A DNA stretch of 64,000 nt from Actinoplanes siamensis (lineage in GTDB: Bacteria; Actinomycetota; Actinomycetes; Mycobacteriales; Micromonosporaceae), in contig NZ_BOMW01000059.1 of the NCBI RefSeq assembly GCF_016862395.1, forward strand, positions 1 to 64,000. Reading direction: 5' to 3'. This document shows positions 1 through 8,741 of the stretch, one piece after another. Position numbers and translations under genes: made by a program. The notes under the pieces were generated by a model. It was not told where the DNA came from. It saw nothing but the letters and a program-made list of their open reading frames with translations, and did not search any database. How positions within the stretch are numbered: the first letter of the stretch is position 1; the number at the start of each line of letters is the position of its first letter.

Positions 1-125
1 CCAGGACGGCCGCTCCGGGCCCTCGAGTTCAGGTCCCGTTCGCTCGCCCGTCTCCCTGGCGGCTCGGACAACATTACCCGCCGTCCCACGCAACGCCAAA
101 TCGGGGCTTGGCGACCGCCGTCACA

Positions 126-158
126 CCACTCCTGCGGGGTACGGACCCGCAGCAGTGG
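126..158 (-). terminator. hairpin terminator downstream of tyrS
   Basis: Starting 11 bases past the tyrS stop, CCACT plus CTGCGGG (126-138) pairs with CCCGCAG plus AGTGG (146-158) around a 7-base loop, with a single C-C mismatch. There is no clear U tract, as is common for GC-rich actinomycete terminators. A second weak hairpin (GCCAA/TTGGC, 95-112) follows. Bases 1-125 hold nothing else I can support. Confidence 0.55.
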
Positions 159-168
159 CGGCCGCGGC

Positions 169-1425
169 TCAGGCCTCCAGCTCCACCCCGGCGAAGGTCC
201 GCTTCCCCCGGCGCAGGACCAGGAACCGGCCGTGCAGCAGCGCGGACGCCGGCACCACGGCCTCCCCGTCGGTGATCCGCTCGTTGTTCAGGTAGGCGCC
301 ACCCTCGCTGATCGTCCGGCGCGCCTCGTTCGCGCTCGCCACCAGACCCGACTCCTTGAGCAGCACCCCCACGGGCGGGAGCGCACCGCGTACGACGTGC
401 AATCCGGCCTCGCCCAGCGCGGCGCGCAAGGTGTCCGCGGACAGCTCGTCCAGCGAACCCCGGCCGAAGAGGGCCTGGCTGGCGGCGATCGCCTGCCGGG
501 CCTCCTCCTCGCCGTGCACCAGAGCGGTCAGCTCCTCGGCGAGCGCGCGCTGCGCGAGCCGGGCCTGCGGCCGCTCCGCGGTCGCCGCCTCCAGCTCCTC
601 CAGCTCGGCCCGGGGCTTGGAACTGAAGTACCGCAGGTACTTGCTGACATCCCGGTCGTCGCTGTTGATCCAGAACTGGTAGAAGCTGTACGGGCTGGTC
701 ATGGTGCCGTCGAGCCAGACGGCGCCACCCTCGGTCTTGCCGAACTTGGTGCCGTCGGCCTTGAGCACCAGCGGAGTGACGAACGCGTGCACCGGGCCGG
801 CCCCGCGCCGGCGGACGAAGTCGACGCCCGCGGTGATGTTGCCCCACTGGTCCGACCCGCCGAACTGCAGTTGGCAGCCGTTGCGCACGTGCAGCTGGTA
901 GAAGTCGTTGGACTGCAGCAGCTGGTAGCTGAACTCGGTGAAGCTGATGCCGCTCTCCAGCCGGTTGCGCACCACGTCCCGGGCCAGCATCTTGTTGACC
1001 GGAAAGTGCTTGCCGACGTCGCGGAGGAAGTCGATGACCGAGGTCGGGCCGGTCCAGTCCAGGTTGTTGACCAGGGTGGCCGCGTTCTCCCCGGTGTAGG
1101 TGACGAACGGGGAGAGCTGCTCGCGGATGCGCCGCACCCAGCCCTCGACCACCTCCGGCGCGTTCAGCGTGCGCTCGGCGGACTCGCGCGGGTCGCCGAT
1201 CTGCCCGGTGGCGCCGCCGACCAGCAGCAGTGGCCGGTGCCCGGCCTGCTGGAGCCGGCGGGCGGTGATGACCTGCATGAGGTGACCGACGTGCAGCGAG
1301 GCGGCGGTGGGGTCGAAGCCGACATAGAACGTGATCGAGCCGCCGTCGAGCGCCTTGCGCAGCTCGTCGGGGTCGGTCGAGTCCTGGATCAGTCCGCGCC
1401 ACGTCAGGTCGTCTACGAGAGTCAC
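169..1425 (-). CDS. tyrS: tyrosyl-tRNA synthetase (TyrRS)
   Basis: Cytosolic class I aminoacyl-tRNA synthetase that charges tRNA-Tyr with tyrosine using ATP. The 418-residue length is normal for bacterial TyrRS. The N-terminal Rossmann domain shows YVGFDPTA at 34-41 and the HIGH-type motif HVGH at 45-48. The KMSKS-type loop reads KFGKT near 227-231. A C-terminal S4 RNA-binding domain covers about 350-415 (AYLNNERI is visible). The GTG start at 1425 gives the usual family N terminus; the open frame runs on upstream, but into sequence with no TyrRS similarity that overlaps the divergent ppk2 gene. No T-box or other leader is visible in the 60-base gap to ppk2. Confidence 0.95.
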   Translation of the reverse strand: MTLVDDLTWRGLIQDSTDPDELRKALDGGSITFYVGFDPTAASLHVGHLMQVITARRLQQAGHRPLLLVGGATGQIGDPRESAERTLNAPEVVEGWVRRIREQLSPFVTYTGENAATLVNNLDWTGPTSVIDFLRDVGKHFPVNKMLARDVVRNRLESGISFTEFSYQLLQSNDFYQLHVRNGCQLQFGGSDQWGNITAGVDFVRRRGAGPVHAFVTPLVLKADGTKFGKTEGGAVWLDGTMTSPYSFYQFWINSDDRDVSKYLRYFSSKPRAELEELEAATAERPQARLAQRALAEELTALVHGEEEARQAIAASQALFGRGSLDELSADTLRAALGEAGLHVVRGALPPVGVLLKESGLVASANEARRTISEGGAYLNNERITDGEAVVPASALLHGRFLVLRRGKRTFAGVELEA

Positions 1426-1485
1426 GCACGGATTCTCCCGCACGGCTCGATGCGGATCACACCGGGTTTCGGGGATGCTGATCCG

Positions 1486-2235
1486 ATGGGTCACCTGGGT
1501 AGCGCGAAACCACCGTCCGAGATCAGCAAGAAGAAGGCCGAGGCCCGGCTCACCGCGGCGCAGGAGCGGCTGCTGCGGTTGCGGCTGCTGCTGGGCGGGC
1601 AGATCGGGCCGAAGAAGATCGGGCCGCCGCTCTGCGTGCTCTTCGAGGGCTGGGACGCGTCCGGGAAGGGCGGTGCCATCAAGCGCCTGGTCGCGCCGCT
1701 GGACCCACGGCACGTGCGGGTCGCGCAGTTCGCCGCGCCGACCTACGACGAGAAGCGTCACCACTTCCTGCAGCGGTTCTGGCACGTGCTGCCGGGCTAC
1801 GGCGGGATGACCGTTCTCGACCGCTCCTGGTACGGCCGGGTCCTGGTCGAGCGGGTCGAGGGCTTCGCTACGCGGGATCAGTGGAAGCGGGCGTACGACG
1901 AGATCAAAGAGTTCGAGCGCACGCTCACCGCGGAGGGGATGATCCTGGTCAAGTTCTGGATGCATGTCTCCGATCAGGAGCAGCTGCGCCGGTTCGAGGA
2001 CCGGGCGAACGATCCGTTGCGGACCTGGAAGCTGACCGAGGAGGACTGGCGCAACCGGGACAAGCGCGAGGCGTACGAGCGGGCGATCGAGGAGATGCTG
2101 GAGCGGACCGACCAGCCGCGGGCGCGCTGGCACGTCGTTCCGGGCGACGACAAGGCGTACGCGAGGCTCGCCGTGGTGGAACAGGTCTGTCACGTGATCG
2201 AGAAGCGCCTGGCTAAGCTCGGCCCATTATCCTGA
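1486..2235 (+). CDS. ppk2: PPK2-family polyphosphate kinase
   Basis: Polyphosphate:nucleotide phosphotransferase of the PPK2 family, a P-loop kinase that moves phosphate between polyphosphate and nucleotides. The 249-residue product has Walker A GWDASGKGG at about 55-63 and the lid/Walker B stretch LDRSWYGRVLVERVEG at about 111-126. Both are PPK2 hallmarks, and the single-domain length fits. I chose ATG 1486 because GGGGA lies 10 bases upstream; an in-frame ATG at 1450 would add 12 residues. It is divergent from tyrS. Whether it is class I, II or III (ADP, AMP or both as acceptor) cannot be decided by eye. Confidence 0.92.
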   Translation: MGHLGSAKPPSEISKKKAEARLTAAQERLLRLRLLLGGQIGPKKIGPPLCVLFEGWDASGKGGAIKRLVAPLDPRHVRVAQFAAPTYDEKRHHFLQRFWHVLPGYGGMTVLDRSWYGRVLVERVEGFATRDQWKRAYDEIKEFERTLTAEGMILVKFWMHVSDQEQLRRFEDRANDPLRTWKLTEEDWRNRDKREAYERAIEEMLERTDQPRARWHVVPGDDKAYARLAVVEQVCHVIEKRLAKLGPLS

Positions 2236-2260
2236 TTAATGACAAAATGGCCGATATCGT

Positions 2261-2713
2261 ATGGTCATGAAAAGGTTCCTCTTGAGCACAGCGGCCCTGC
2301 TGGTGGGCCTGGTCGGAGCCGCGGTACCAGCGGCTGCCGCAACAGAGAAGACCGCGACCCCGAAGCAGGCGGTCGCCGTCGCCGTCACCCGCACCGCCCG
2401 CGGCGAGGGTGGCCAGTCGGTGTTCAGCCTGGTCGGATCCTCCAACCGGCAGCAGGCCCAGGTGCTGCGGCTGGCGTCCACCCGGGAGTTCCTGGCCCTG
2501 CGCCCGAAGTACTCGGACTCCACGCCCGGCCGGTACACCTACGTGGTGGAGGCCGGGTACCGGGACAGCACGAAGAAGCGGGTGACAGTCGTGGACGGCA
2601 CCGCGGGCACGCCGAAGGTGGTGCTCGAAGTGATCCGGCTGATGACCACCATGCCGGAGCCCAACATGCCGGACATCCCGGCCAACTTCCCGCCCGGCTT
2701 CCCGTTCGACTGA
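2261..2713 (+). CDS. small secreted protein of unknown function
   Basis: A 150-residue protein with a clear Sec signal peptide: a basic start (MVMKR), a hydrophobic stretch LLVGLVGAAVPAAAA and predicted cleavage near residue 27. The mature part has no motif I recognise. Its C-terminal tail is rich in Pro, Phe and Met (PNMPDIPANFPPGFPFD). ATG at 2261 or 2267 could be the start; the short AT-rich stretch before it (2236-2260) is consistent with a promoter close to the gene. It probably acts outside the membrane. It ends at a terminator shared with the convergent ptsI gene. Confidence 0.7.
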   Translation: MVMKRFLLSTAALLVGLVGAAVPAAAATEKTATPKQAVAVAVTRTARGEGGQSVFSLVGSSNRQQAQVLRLASTREFLALRPKYSDSTPGRYTYVVEAGYRDSTKKRVTVVDGTAGTPKVVLEVIRLMTTMPEPNMPDIPANFPPGFPFD

Positions 2714-2716
2714 CGG

Positions 2717-2748
2717 GGATGGCCTCCGCTACGCGGCGGAGGCCATCC
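2717..2748. terminator. bidirectional terminator between 2261 gene and ptsI
   Basis: GGATGGCCTCCGC (2717-2729) pairs perfectly with GCGGAGGCCATCC (2736-2748) across a 6-base loop. It sits between two convergent genes, 4 bases past one stop and 17 past the other, so it can serve both strands. Confidence 0.8.
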
Positions 2749-2764
2749 TCGATGAGGCCAACCC

Positions 2765-4387
2765 CTAAAGGACCACCTTCCGGGCCGAGGCGGCGTCCGG
2801 TGCGGCCAGCGCGAGCTCGGCGAGGCGGCGGCATTCGTCGTACGAATACCGGGCCAGCGACGCCCGGACCCCGGGAAGCGCCCGCGGCGACATCGACAGG
2901 CTGCTCACCCCGAGCCCGGCCAGCACCGGCGCGAGCTGTGGATCGGCCGCCGCCTCCCCGCACACCCCGACCGGTTTGCCGGTGTCCCGCCCGGCCGCCC
3001 CGCAGATCGCGATCAGCCGCAGCAGCGCCGGCTGCCACGGGTCCAGCAGGTCGGCCAGCTCGCCGCACATCCGATCGGCGGCGAACGTGTACTGGCTCAG
3101 GTCGTTGGTCCCGATGCTGAGGAAGTCCACCACACCGAGCAGGTCACCGGCCCGCAGCGCGGCGGCCGGCACCTCGATCATCACGCCGGCCCGGGGCAGT
3201 CCCGCCTCGTGCACGGCTGCCGCGAACTCGGTCGCCTCGGTCAGCGTGGACACCATCGGCGCCATCACCCACACGTCCGCGTCGCTGTCCCGCGCCGCCG
3301 CCGCGATCGCCTCCAGCTGCGTGGTCAGCACCCGCGGGCGCTGCCGTGCCACGCGCAGCCCGCGGACCCCCAGGGCCGGGTTCGGCTCGCCCTGCTGGTT
3401 CAGGAACGGCAGCGGCTTGTCGGCGCCGGCGTCCAGCGTCCGGATCACCACCCGCCGGCCCGCCATCGCGCGGAACACCTCGCCGTACGCCGCGATCTGC
3501 TCCTTCCGCGACGGCTCCGAGGCACGGTCGAGGAAGAGCAGTTCGGTCCGGAACAGCCCGACTCCCTCGGCGTGCGCCTCGTCGGCGGCCGGCACGTTCT
3601 TCGCCGAGCCGACGTTGGCCAGCAGCTTCACGGCGTGCCCGTCGGAGGTGCGGCCCGGCCCGGTCAGCTCGGCGACCTCCGCGTCCGCCACCTTCCGGAA
3701 CGTCGAGCCGGCCCCGATCACGACCCGTCCGGTGGTGCCGTCGACCTGGACCAGGGTGTGCTCCGCGACGCCCAGCACCCCGGGGCAGGCCACCACCGCG
3801 GGCAGCCCGAGCGCCCGGGCCAGGATGGCGGTGTGGCTGGTCGGCCCGCCGATCTCGGTCACCAGCGCGAGCACCTGCGACGGGTCCAGATCCGCGGTGT
3901 CCGCGGGAGCGAGGTCACGGGCGGCCAGCACGTACGGGTGACCGGGCTGCGGCACCCCCGGCATCGGCAGCCCGAGCAGCACCGCGACCGCCCGGTCCCG
4001 CAGGTCGTCCAGGTCCGCGACGCGTTCCGCGAGGTAGCCGCCGGCCTCCGCGAACATCTCGCGGAACGTCCCGAAGGCGGCGTCGATCGCGTGCGGCGCG
4101 TCGGCGCCGCCCTCGATCCGCTCGCGGACCGCCTCGCGCAGCTCCTCGTCGCCGGCCATCATGGCCTCGGCCCGCAGCACCTCGGCCGCGGTGGCCTCGG
4201 CCGCGCGGTCCGCGCGCCGCTCCAGGTCCGCGACGACGCCGGCGAGCGCGGCGTACGCCCGGTCCACCTCCGCCGCGGCATCGGTGACCGGGAGCGGCGG
4301 GGGCAGCGCCGGCGCCGCGGCGATCCGCAGCAGCGGCCCGGCGGCGACCCCGGCGCAGACCCCGATCCCGGCGAGGTTCTCAGGCAT
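2765..4387 (-). CDS. ptsI: PTS enzyme I (phosphoenolpyruvate-protein phosphotransferase)
   Basis: First step of the phosphotransferase system: takes phosphate from PEP and passes it to HPr. The 540-residue length is slightly under the usual 570. An N-terminal HPr-binding helical region is followed by the phosphohistidine domain with GGPTSHTAILARALGLPAVV (active His about 185). A C-terminal PEP-binding TIM barrel carries FLSIGTNDLSQY and the catalytic-Cys segment GVCGEAAADP. Its ATG overlaps the end of ptsH by 8 bases, so the two are translationally coupled. It is the last gene of the mannitol-type PTS cluster. Having enzyme I inside a sugar-specific operon suggests sugar-inducible rather than purely constitutive PTS. 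Confidence 0.95.
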   Translation of the reverse strand: MPENLAGIGVCAGVAAGPLLRIAAAPALPPPLPVTDAAAEVDRAYAALAGVVADLERRADRAAEATAAEVLRAEAMMAGDEELREAVRERIEGGADAPHAIDAAFGTFREMFAEAGGYLAERVADLDDLRDRAVAVLLGLPMPGVPQPGHPYVLAARDLAPADTADLDPSQVLALVTEIGGPTSHTAILARALGLPAVVACPGVLGVAEHTLVQVDGTTGRVVIGAGSTFRKVADAEVAELTGPGRTSDGHAVKLLANVGSAKNVPAADEAHAEGVGLFRTELLFLDRASEPSRKEQIAAYGEVFRAMAGRRVVIRTLDAGADKPLPFLNQQGEPNPALGVRGLRVARQRPRVLTTQLEAIAAAARDSDADVWVMAPMVSTLTEATEFAAAVHEAGLPRAGVMIEVPAAALRAGDLLGVVDFLSIGTNDLSQYTFAADRMCGELADLLDPWQPALLRLIAICGAAGRDTGKPVGVCGEAAADPQLAPVLAGLGVSSLSMSPRALPGVRASLARYSYDECRRLAELALAAPDAASARKVVL

Positions 4388-4655
4388 CGTCGGCGTCCAG
4401 GTCCTTGGCGAGCAGCGCGGCCAGCCCGTCCAGGGCCTCGTCCGCGCCGTCCCCGTCGGCCTCGAGGATCACCTCGGTGCCCTGCTTGGCGCCGAGCGCG
4501 AGCACCGACAGCATGCTCTTGGCCGGCACCGCCTTCTTCTCACCGACCCGGATGGTGACCTTGACCGGCGCCTTGGCGGCCGCCTCCACGAAGATCTTGG
4601 CGGGCCGGGCGTGCAGCCCGCTGGCGGAACCGACGGCGACCGTACGCGTGGGCAT
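4380..4655 (-). CDS. ptsH: PTS phosphocarrier protein HPr
   Basis: Small carrier (91 residues) that moves phosphate from enzyme I to EIIA. The active-site motif GLHARPA places the phosphorylated His at residue 15, exactly as in the family. The regulatory-serine region reads AKSMLSVLAL with Ser47, but nothing in this window says whether an HPr kinase exists. The acidic C-terminal tail DLDADDA is longer than in enteric HPr. It overlaps ptsI by 8 bases and lies 9 bases after the polyol dehydrogenase gene, within the same operon. Confidence 0.95.
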   Translation of the reverse strand: MPTRTVAVGSASGLHARPAKIFVEAAAKAPVKVTIRVGEKKAVPAKSMLSVLALGAKQGTEVILEADGDGADEALDGLAALLAKDLDADDA

Positions 4656-4664
4656 CTACCCTCC

Positions 4665-5705
4665 TCAGGGCTCGATGGTGACCTTGATGGCTTCACCGCG
4701 CTCGACGATGCCGAACGCGTCGATCGCGCTGTCCAGCGGCAGCCGGTGCGTGATCAGGTCGGCCACCGGCACCGCGCCGGTGGCGACCAGTTCCAGGGCC
4801 TGCTTGTTGTGCGCCGGGCTGGAGCCGTTCGCGCCGACGATGGTCAGCTCGCGGTAGTGCACCAGGTTGGAGTCGAGCGTGATGGTCGGCCTGTCCTTGG
4901 GCAGGCCGCCGAAGAAGCTGATCCGGCCCTGCCGGGCGGCCATCCGCACGGCCTGCTCCTGGGCCTGGCCGGAGGCGGCCGCCGTGATGATCACGTCGGC
5001 GCCGCGGCCGTCTGTCAGCTTCAGCACCTCCTCGATCGGGTCCACCTCGGCGGCGCAGATCGCCGCGTCCGGCTTGACCAGGCCGGCGGCCAGGTCCAGG
5101 CGCTGCCGGCTGAGCTCCACCAGGAACACCCGGGCGGCCCCGCGGGCGCGGGCCAGCCGCACGTGCAGGCAGCCGATCGGGCCGGAGCCGATCACCACCA
5201 CGTCGTCGCCGTCGCCCACCCGGGCCAGGGTCTGCGCGTTGAGGGCGCAGGCCAGCGGCTCGGCCACGGACGCCTCGGCGAACGAGACGCCGTCCGGGAC
5301 GCGGTTCAGGCCGTCGACCTCGAGGACCTCCCTGGGTACGACCATGAACTGCGCGAAGCCGCCCTCGAAGTGGTAGCCCATCGACACCTGGTTCGGGCAG
5401 ATGGTCATCCGGCCGCGCGTGCACTCGGCACACTCGCCGCACGGGATCGCGGCGATGACCTGCACCCGGTCGCCGGGCGCCCAGCCCTCGACGCCGTCGC
5501 CGACCGTGACGACCTCGCCGGCGATCTCGTGGCCCATCACCCGCGGCGGGTGGATGTGGTGGTGCCCGAACTTGGAGATCTTCACGTCGGTGCCGCAGGT
5601 GGAGCAGTTCCGGACCCGGATCTTCACCTCGCCCGGGCCGGCCTCGGGCTCCGGCACGTCCTCGAAGCGGACGTCGCCGGGGGCGTGGAATCGCACGACC
5701 TTCAT
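4665..5705 (-). CDS. zinc-dependent polyol or polyol-phosphate dehydrogenase (MDR family)
   Basis: Medium-chain dehydrogenase/reductase of the sorbitol/threonine dehydrogenase type, 346 residues. The catalytic zinc site is visible as Cys37 (CSTCGTD) and GHE at 58-60. The structural zinc site has four cysteines at about 89, 92, 95 and 103. The Rossmann fold has GSGPIG at about 172, followed by VFLVE, an acidic residue that favours NAD. Its start overlaps the EIIA stop (ATGA), so it is co-translated with the PTS permease. By context it should oxidise the imported polyol phosphate, or a related free polyol. It replaces the long-chain MtlD usually seen with mannitol PTS. Substrate is an inference. 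Confidence 0.82.
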   Translation of the reverse strand: MKVVRFHAPGDVRFEDVPEPEAGPGEVKIRVRNCSTCGTDVKISKFGHHHIHPPRVMGHEIAGEVVTVGDGVEGWAPGDRVQVIAAIPCGECAECTRGRMTICPNQVSMGYHFEGGFAQFMVVPREVLEVDGLNRVPDGVSFAEASVAEPLACALNAQTLARVGDGDDVVVIGSGPIGCLHVRLARARGAARVFLVELSRQRLDLAAGLVKPDAAICAAEVDPIEEVLKLTDGRGADVIITAAASGQAQEQAVRMAARQGRISFFGGLPKDRPTITLDSNLVHYRELTIVGANGSSPAHNKQALELVATGAVPVADLITHRLPLDSAIDAFGIVERGEAIKVTIEP

Positions 5706-6148
5706 GAGTTGCTGTCCTCCTGGATGGCTCCCAAGAGCCGGATCACGGTCTCGGGATCGGTGGCCTCGCGCAGTTCACGGGCCTGGTCCTCGTCGAGCAG
5801 GATCTCGGCGAGGGCGGCGAGCAGCTCGACGTGCCCGTCCCCCTTGGCGGCGATGCCGACGCAGAGCGTCACCGGCTCGCCGTCCCAGTCCACGGTCTCC
5901 GGGAAGCGCAGCACCGACAGCGCGTCCCGGTGGACCAGTTCCTTGCCGCCGAGGGTGCCGTGCGGGATGGCGACCCCCTCGCCGACGTACGTGGAGATCG
6001 ACTGCTCGCGGGCGAGCATGGTGTCCACGTAACCGGGGTCGACCGCGCCGATCTCCACGAGCGCCCGGCCGGTGCGGCGGATCGCGTCGTCGCGGTCCGC
6101 CGCCGTCTCGGCCAGCTTGATCGCCCGGCGGTCCAGCAGCTCAGACAT
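5702..6148 (-). CDS. mtlF: PTS mannitol-type EIIA component
   Basis: Cytoplasmic EIIA of the mannitol/fructose family (PTS_EIIA_2), 148 residues, accepts phosphate from HPr. The active-site segment GVAIPHGTL places the phosphohistidine at residue 63, matching family position. The ATG at 6148 gives a normal N terminus (MSELLDRRAI) and overlaps the EIIB stop by 8 bases; its own stop overlaps the dehydrogenase start by 4. In E. coli MtlA the A, B and C domains are fused. Here they are three separate genes in the order C, B, A. Confidence 0.92.
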   Translation of the reverse strand: MSELLDRRAIKLAETAADRDDAIRRTGRALVEIGAVDPGYVDTMLAREQSISTYVGEGVAIPHGTLGGKELVHRDALSVLRFPETVDWDGEPVTLCVGIAAKGDGHVELLAALAEILLDEDQARELREATDPETVIRLLGAIQEDSNS

Positions 6149-6449
6149 CGAGGTCGGTGCCCTGCTGGATGGCCTTGACCACCTTGGTGACCGCCGGGTC
6201 GCCCAGGAAGATCTGGAACGGCACGATCGGCTTGCCGGGCGCGACCGACCTGGCCCGGGCGGCCAGGCCACTGTGGCACACCACCAGGTCGGCGTCGGCC
6301 GGGATGGAGTTGACCGGGGTGTGCTCCACTGTCACGCCGCTCTTGCCGAGCTGCTTGCGCAGCGTGCTGGCGAGCATCACGCTGCTGCCCATGCCGGCGT
6401 CGCAGGCGACGACGAGTTTCTGAATGTCCTTGCCGTTGATGGTGGCCAT
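6141..6449 (-). CDS. PTS mannitol-type EIIB component
   Basis: Cytoplasmic EIIB of the lactose/mannitol superfamily, 102 residues. The phosphocysteine motif VVACDAGMGSS has its Cys at residue 16 near the N terminus, as expected, followed by a Rossmann-like alternation. It takes phosphate from EIIA and gives it to the sugar bound by EIIC. It lies 25 bases after EIIC and overlaps EIIA by 8 bases. The family call is firm; mannitol specificity rests on the neighbouring EIIC. Confidence 0.93.
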   Translation of the reverse strand: MATINGKDIQKLVVACDAGMGSSVMLASTLRKQLGKSGVTVEHTPVNSIPADADLVVCHSGLAARARSVAPGKPIVPFQIFLGDPAVTKVVKAIQQGTDLDV

Positions 6450-6474
6450 GGTCGGACCTCCTCTTCTTCGGTGG

Positions 6475-7638
6475 TTAGGCGGTCTGTTGCTCGGGAGCGG
6501 CGGTCGTGGCGGTCTCCACCGCGGCCGGCTTCCCGGCGGCGGCGTCCGCGGCCGCTTCCTGCTCGGCGGCCTCGTCGATCTCCTGGTCGGACTTCAGCCT
6601 GCCGAAGCCGAGCAGCGCCGAGGCGACCGCGAAGGTGACCGCCGCGGCGATCACGACGCCGAGGATCATGCCGAAGTAGCCGCTCTTCGCGGTGACCGCG
6701 AAGTAGGCGAAGATGCTGCCGGGGGCCGGGGTGGCGACGGTGCCGGTCCCGGTGATCATGAAGGTGGCCACGCCGGACATGCCGCCGGCGATCATCGCGA
6801 GGATCAGGCGGGGCTTCATCAGCACGTACGGGAAGTAGATCTCGTGGATGCCACCCAGGAAGTGGATGATCATCGCGGCCGGTGCGCTGGGGCGCAGCGA
6901 CTTGGGGCCGAAGAAGAGGTACGCGGTGAGCAGGCCGAGACCCGGGCCGGGGTTCGACTCGATCATGAACAGGATCGACTTGCCGTGCTCCTGCACCTGC
7001 TGCACGCCGAGCGGGCCGAACACCCCGTGGTTGATGGCGTTGTTCAGGAACAGCACCTTGGCCGGCTCGACCAGCACCGAGGCCAGCGGCATCAGGCTGT
7101 GGTCGAGCAGCCAGTCCACGGCGTTGCCGGCCGCCTTGGTCAGGCCGTCGACGACCGGGCCGATGGCCAGCTTGCCGAGGATCGCGAAGAGCGCGCCGAC
7201 GATGCCGGCCGAGAAGTTGTCGACGAGCATCTCGAAGCCCGGCTTGACCTTGCCCTCGATCGCGTTGTCGAACAGCCGCAGCACGTAGGCGGTGAGCGGC
7301 GCGATGATCATCGCGCCGAGGAACATCGGCACGTCCGCGCCGACCACGACGCCGAAGGTGGCGATCGCGCCGACCACCGCGCCGCGCTGGCCGTGCACGA
7401 TCCGGCCACCGGTGTAACCGATCAGGACCGGCAGCAGGTACTTGATCATCGGGTCGACGAGCTGGGCCAGGTTCTCGTTCGGGACCCAGCCGACCGGGAT
7501 GAACATGGCGGTGATCAGGCCCCAGGCGATCAGCGCGCCGATGTTGGGCATCACCATCCCGGCCAGATGCCCGCCGAGTTTCTGCACCGAGGCCCGGAAG
7601 CCACCGCCGGTGACCTCGGGCGTGTACGAAGAGGCCAT
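6475..7638 (-). CDS. mtlA: PTS mannitol-family EIIC permease
   Basis: Multi-spanning inner-membrane permease, 387 residues, that translocates and phosphorylates a hexitol. It follows the E. coli MtlA membrane domain almost block by block: MVMPNIGALIAWG, IGYTGGRIVHG, VGADVPMFLG, KVLFLNNAINHGVFGPLG, IESNPGPGLG and the substrate-binding loop GGIHEIYFPYVLM (Glu near 265). The C-terminal tail is Ala/Glu-rich and lacks fused B and A domains. ATG 7638 has GGAG about 8 bases upstream. It is separated from fruK by 161 bases, which hold an AT-rich imperfect palindrome (7689-7710) that may be a second promoter/operator. Specificity for mannitol is a strong family inference, not proof. Confidence 0.93.
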   Translation of the reverse strand: MASSYTPEVTGGGFRASVQKLGGHLAGMVMPNIGALIAWGLITAMFIPVGWVPNENLAQLVDPMIKYLLPVLIGYTGGRIVHGQRGAVVGAIATFGVVVGADVPMFLGAMIIAPLTAYVLRLFDNAIEGKVKPGFEMLVDNFSAGIVGALFAILGKLAIGPVVDGLTKAAGNAVDWLLDHSLMPLASVLVEPAKVLFLNNAINHGVFGPLGVQQVQEHGKSILFMIESNPGPGLGLLTAYLFFGPKSLRPSAPAAMIIHFLGGIHEIYFPYVLMKPRLILAMIAGGMSGVATFMITGTGTVATPAPGSIFAYFAVTAKSGYFGMILGVVIAAAVTFAVASALLGFGRLKSDQEIDEAAEQEAAADAAAGKPAAVETATTAAPEQQTA

Positions 7639-7799
7639 CAGGTATCTCCATTCATGAGGGGTCGTGCCGGTCCCCCGTACCGAGAAATCGAAGTTTGTAG
7701 ATGAATTTCGGGTCTGCCGCGGGTAGCGCCGGGCCGCGGCCGCGCGGCCGCTGATCCTTGTGGGGGTACGGCGGGAGCCGGTCGCTCCTCGCCGGACAG

Positions 7800-8741
7800 T
7801 CAGTGCCGGCCGATCGTGCGGGCCGGATCGGGGCGGGGGTCGATGCGGACGGTCGTGCGGTCCAGGTCCTGTGGTCGCGGCATCCGGCTGCCCGGCAGGC
7901 TGACCGCCGCCGCGCCCCACGCCAGCCCCTCGACCAGCGCCACCTCACCGCGCGCGCCGGCCGCGAGGAACCCGGCGAGCAGCGCGTCACCGGCGCCGAC
8001 GGTGCTGCGCGGGGTGGTGACCGGCGAGATCCCGGCCAGCACACCGGACTCCTCGACCAGCACCGCGCCGTCCGCGCCGAGGCTGGCCAGGACCGTCCCG
8101 GCGCCGGCCTTGCGCAGCCGGTCGCAGGCGCCCAGCACGTCGCCGAGCGTCCGCAGCTCGGCGCCGACCGCCTCGGACAGCTCCTCCCGGTTCGGCTTGA
8201 CCAGCGCCGCGCCGGCGGCGACGCCGGCCAGCAGCGCCGGGCCGCTGGAGTCGACGGCGAGCCGGGCGCCGGCCGCGACCAGCCGCTCGCAGAGCGCCGC
8301 GAAGGCCGGGACGGACGGCCCGGGCGGCAGACTGCCGCAGATGACCACCCAGTCGGCGGACCGCGCGGCGGCCAGCACCGCGTCACTGACCTGGGCGAAC
8401 TCGCCCGGCGAGAGCATCGGGCCAGGTTCGTTGATCTTGGTGACGGTGCCGTCCGGCTCGGCCAGGGTGATGTTGGAACGTGTCCGCCCGATGATCGGGA
8501 CGGCCACCAGGTCGACCCCCTCCCCCTTGAGGAGATCCACCAGCTGCTCGCCCTCGGCGCCGCCGGCCGGGACCACGGCTGTCGACCGGACGCCGTTGGC
8601 CAGCAGCGCGCGGGAGACGTTGACGCCCTTGCCGCCCGGATCGATGTGCGAGTCGGCGGCTCGCAGCACCTCGCCGCGGATCAACGCGTCCACCTCGAGC
8701 GCGCGGTCGACGCTCGGGTTCAGGGTGACGGTGAGGATCAC
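7800..8741 (-). CDS. fruK: 1-phosphofructokinase (PfkB family)
   Basis: Sugar kinase of the PfkB/ribokinase family, 313 residues. It starts MILTVTLNPSVDRA, the classic FruK/LacC N terminus, and has the sugar-binding GGKGVNVSRAL at about 37-47. The C-terminal signature STVGAGDALLAGF has its catalytic Asp near 252. It phosphorylates fructose 1-phosphate to fructose 1,6-bisphosphate; tagatose-6-phosphate kinase (LacC) is the main alternative. The start overlaps the DeoR gene stop (ATGA). Its pairing with a mannitol-type rather than fructose-type permease is unusual and suggests that the cluster makes fructose 1-phosphate. Confidence 0.85.
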   Translation of the reverse strand: MILTVTLNPSVDRALEVDALIRGEVLRAADSHIDPGGKGVNVSRALLANGVRSTAVVPAGGAEGEQLVDLLKGEGVDLVAVPIIGRTRSNITLAEPDGTVTKINEPGPMLSPGEFAQVSDAVLAAARSADWVVICGSLPPGPSVPAFAALCERLVAAGARLAVDSSGPALLAGVAAGAALVKPNREELSEAVGAELRTLGDVLGACDRLRKAGAGTVLASLGADGAVLVEESGVLAGISPVTTPRSTVGAGDALLAGFLAAGARGEVALVEGLAWGAAAVSLPGSRMPRPQDLDRTTVRIDPRPDPARTIGRH